A stretch of DNA of 34,355 bases from Flavobacterium hercynium (lineage in GTDB: Bacteria; Bacteroidota; Bacteroidia; Flavobacteriales; Flavobacteriaceae). Where the stretch lies: contig NZ_MUGW01000014.1 in assembly GCF_002217285.1 (NCBI RefSeq), positions 1 to 34,355 of the forward strand, given 5' to 3'. Position 1 is the first letter of the stretch. Each line of letters starts with the position of its first letter. Positions 32,913 to 34,355 of the stretch are shown here, one piece after another. The translations under genes were made by a program, and so were the position numbers. The notes below the pieces were generated by a model. The model was not told where the DNA came from. It ran no database searches and saw only the letters and a list, made by a program, of their open reading frames with translations.

Positions 32913-34313
32913 ATGATAAATCAAGATTCTATAGTTGCATTGGCTACTCCGTCCGGAGCTGGAGCTATTGCTATAATTCGAATTTCAGGTGCCGATGCTA
33001 TTAGTATTGGAAATTCGGTTTTTAAATCCATCAAAAACAAAGACCTGACGAAGCAAAAAACACATACGCTGCATTTAGGACATATTATAGATGATTCAAA
33101 AACACTAGATGAAGTCTTGATTTCTGTTTTTAAAGGACCAAACTCCTATACAGGTGAAAACACTGTCGAAATCTCGTGTCACGGTTCAACTTACATTCAG
33201 CAACAGATCATTCAGCTGTTACTTCGAAAAGGCTGTCGTATGGCTGATGCTGGTGAATTTACGCTTCGTGCATTTTTAAACGGAAAACTTGATTTATCCC
33301 AGGCTGAAGCTGTCGCTGATTTGATTTCTTCAGACAATGAAGCTTCACACCAAATTGCGATGCAGCAAATGCGAGGTGGTTTTAGTAATGAAATTGCAAA
33401 ATTACGCGAAGAACTTTTGAACTTCGCTTCGCTTATTGAGCTGGAATTGGATTTTGCAGAAGAAGATGTTGAATTTGCGGACAGAACTCAATTTCATGAA
33501 TTACTAAACAGAATTGAATTTGTTTTAAAACGTTTAATTGACTCTTTTGCTGTTGGAAACGTAATCAAAAACGGAATTCCTGTAGCCATCGTAGGAGAAC
33601 CAAATGTTGGTAAATCGACTTTGCTTAACGCTTTACTAAATGAAGAACGTGCTATTGTTTCGGACATTGCAGGAACAACCCGTGATACTATCGAAGACGA
33701 ATTGGTTATTGGCGGAGTTGGTTTTCGCTTTATTGATACTGCCGGAATTCGTGAAACTAAAGATGTTGTAGAAAGCATTGGAATCAAAAAAACTTTCGAA
33801 AAAATTGAGCAGGCACAACTTGTTATTTACCTTATTGATAGCTTAAAGTTTAAAGACTCAAGCGCTTCTTTTATTGTTGAAATTGAGAAAATAAAAAACA
33901 AATATCCTTTAAAAGAAATTTTAATTGTTTGCAATAAGATAGATCAACTTACTCCAGAAGAACTTGAAAATACACGTCACGAATTGGAAACGTTAAGTTT
34001 GAAACAAATTTTTCTAAGTGCCAAACAAAATATCGGAGTTGAAGAATTAAAAGACAAACTATTATCTTTTGTAAATACCGGAGCTTTACGCAACAACGAA
34101 ACTATCGTAACGAATACAAGACATTACGATTCATTAATTAAAGCTTTAGATGAGATACAAAAAGTAAAATTCGGACTTGAAACAAACCTTTCAAGTGACC
34201 TGATTGCCCTTGACATTCGCGAAGCTTTATACCAATTCGGACTTATTACCGGACAGGTTTCTAATGACGAGTTACTTGGGAATATTTTTGCTAATTTTTG
34301 TATTGGGAAGTAG
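32913..34313 (+). CDS. mnmE: tRNA modification GTPase MnmE (TrmE)
   Basis: The 466-residue protein has an N-terminal folate-binding domain (1-118), a helical domain, and an inserted G domain with GEPNVGKS (228-235), switch GTTRDT (254-259) and DTAG (275-278). The C-terminal tail ends CIGK, with Cys463 as the catalytic cysteine. With MnmG it forms the 5-carboxymethylaminomethyl group on U34 of certain tRNAs. The frame is open from a TTG at 32868 but the family start MINQDSIVALATP begins at the ATG at 32913, which follows a promoter box, so I chose this start. No terminator is visible before the window ends at 34355. Confidence 0.95.
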   Translation: MINQDSIVALATPSGAGAIAIIRISGADAISIGNSVFKSIKNKDLTKQKTHTLHLGHIIDDSKTLDEVLISVFKGPNSYTGENTVEISCHGSTYIQQQIIQLLLRKGCRMADAGEFTLRAFLNGKLDLSQAEAVADLISSDNEASHQIAMQQMRGGFSNEIAKLREELLNFASLIELELDFAEEDVEFADRTQFHELLNRIEFVLKRLIDSFAVGNVIKNGIPVAIVGEPNVGKSTLLNALLNEERAIVSDIAGTTRDTIEDELVIGGVGFRFIDTAGIRETKDVVESIGIKKTFEKIEQAQLVIYLIDSLKFKDSSASFIVEIEKIKNKYPLKEILIVCNKIDQLTPEELENTRHELETLSLKQIFLSAKQNIGVEELKDKLLSFVNTGALRNNETIVTNTRHYDSLIKALDEIQKVKFGLETNLSSDLIALDIREALYQFGLITGQVSNDELLGNIFANFCIGK

Positions 34314-34355
34314 ATCACACAAAACATCACAAAATAGAACGAAGAATCCCAGTTA

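Noticed and set aside
34314..34355. tRNA or other RNA gene at the right end
   Set aside because: Only 42 bp are present and no cloverleaf or terminator can be drawn.

Overview
The window looks like a piece of chromosome from a Flavobacterium close to F. johnsoniae. The support is the low GC content, a giant secreted protease with a type IX secretion (T9SS) C-terminal signal, the gliding-motility pair gldF-gldG, Bacteroidetes-type promoters (TAnnTTTG, some with a TTG about 19-21 bp upstream), and short oligonucleotide repeats and dyads in the intergenic spaces. I see no rRNA, tRNA, CRISPR array, transposase or phage gene. Most of the window is ordinary chromosome; the more unusual signals are in intergenic DNA.

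Layout. 1-708: no convincing gene. It holds a strong leftward promoter for something outside the window, a structured repeat element, two dyad repeats and a terminator inside a larger hairpin. 709-7602 (-): a 2297-residue S8 protease with T9SS sorting domain. 7905-8591 (-): DUF4294 exported protein. 8673-9761 (+): M42 aminopeptidase. 9831-17423 (+): a two-component system followed by a TolC-like/adaptor/CzcA-like heavy-metal efflux operon, with a tandem TTAAG array between the two groups. 17481-17720: terminator, 12-copy heptamer repeat, hairpin and terminator. 17745-18125 (-): exported ankyrin protein, with an extra 40-codon ORF upstream (18249-18371, -). 18673-19212 (+): membrane-anchored SRPBCC protein. 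19302-22837 (-): purC, HAD phosphatase, DUF1801 protein and phoH. 23164-24457 (+): SAM hydrolase-type protein and a monooxygenase-fold protein. 24602-28240 (+): gldF, gldG and dnaN. 28483-29139 (-): putative outer-membrane protein. 29287-29913 (+): DsbA/FrnE-like oxidoreductase. 30058-32729 (-): membrane-anchored MutS-like ATPase and a double UspA protein. 32913-34313 (+): mnmE.

How the genes work together. The clearest functional module is 9831-17423: the kinase senses a periplasmic signal, the OmpR-type regulator probably binds the TTAAG direct repeats at 11898-11935, and the three-part pump exports metal. The CzcA-type membrane motif argues for divalent cations rather than copper or silver. 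GldF and GldG are the membrane parts of the gliding ABC transporter (the ATPase GldA is not here). T9SS, which would secrete the giant protease, is also needed for gliding in these bacteria. purC, dnaN, mnmE and phoH are housekeeping genes.

Points most worth a second look: a strong terminator-shaped hairpin directly before the DUF1801 start codon, the TTAAG array, the membrane-bound MutS-like protein, the short 40-codon ORF, promoter boxes four bases from the ATG of mnmE and the DsbA-like gene (leaderless mRNAs), and several inverted repeats centred on promoter boxes. All of this comes from reading the sequence; no database search was run.
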